Source: Eisenbergiella sp963559585 (GTDB lineage: Bacteria > Bacillota > Clostridia > Lachnospirales > Lachnospiraceae). From it: a stretch of 22,941 nucleotides of DNA. Every line of letters begins with the position of its first letter. Positions within the stretch are counted from its first letter, which is position 1. Under the pieces are notes generated by a model, which was not told the DNA's origin, made no database searches, and saw only the letters and a program-made list of their open reading frames with translations. The position numbers and the translations under genes were made by a program. Positions 22,800 through 22,941 of the stretch are shown piece by piece. The DNA is taken from positions 1 through 22,941 of the forward strand of contig CAUWLJ010000054.1 in assembly GCA_963559585.1 (NCBI GenBank). Direction: 5' to 3'.

Positions 22800-22941
22800 C
22801 CATATTATTCCCTGATTTTCATAAAACATTTAATAATAAAACCCAAAATTCTAAACCACCTATAAATGGCAATACCCGAAGAATCTACTAAGCTAAAATA
22901 GAAATATTACATATATAGCAGGCAATCCTATAGACTACCTG

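Overview
The window looks like part of a chromosome from a GC-rich, spore-forming Firmicute, most likely a Lachnospiraceae-type Clostridium. The protein content points this way: a YtaF-type sporulation membrane protein, a DUF2812 protein, a NEW3-domain ABC module, an RND pump with a lipoprotein adaptor, and remnants of a YesM-type kinase and a sugar ABC transporter. Shine-Dalgarno sites are strong and genes are tightly packed. No rRNA, tRNA, CRISPR array or complete insertion sequence was found.

Layout. (1) Positions 1-1833 are a decayed carbohydrate locus: a six-hairpin glycosidase-like gene broken by a frameshift and cut short, the 3' end of a sugar ABC permease, and the 3' end of a histidine kinase. 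The last two lost their 5' ends at the same junction near 1605. (2) 1829-6408 holds an SDR reductase, a DUF2812 membrane protein, a membrane-anchored parvulin-like foldase and YtaF. Two gaps here are unusual: five consecutive stem-loops at 3897-4076, and a 27-bp tandem duplication abutting a -35 box at 5696-5749. (3) 6488-12831 is an RND exporter operon (adaptor lipoprotein, then pump) divergent from a MarR regulator. Their intergenic region has a clear operon promoter, a palindrome suited to be an operator, and a dense cluster of nested inverted repeats (12099-12269). (4) 12810-16087 is a three-gene minus-strand operon: NEW3 surface protein, ABC ATPase, ABC-2 permease. (5) 16296-18389 is an SLC13-type permease followed by a cytidylate-kinase-like protein and a terminator. 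(6) 18912-20657 is an overlapping PlsY-like acyltransferase and MGDG-synthase-like glycosyltransferase pair, a plausible membrane-glycolipid module, ending in a terminator. (7) 20660-22941 is AT-rich and foreign-looking. It holds an AAA ATPase followed by a DUF4276-like protein, an ATPase-plus-Toprim-like pair of the kind used in phage defence. The ATPase is intact. The second gene carries a frameshift and an in-frame stop.

The best candidates for something undescribed are the decayed ATPase/DUF4276 pair and the two palindrome-rich intergenic elements, whose arms can pair in mutually exclusive ways. All family calls come from reading motifs; no database search was run.
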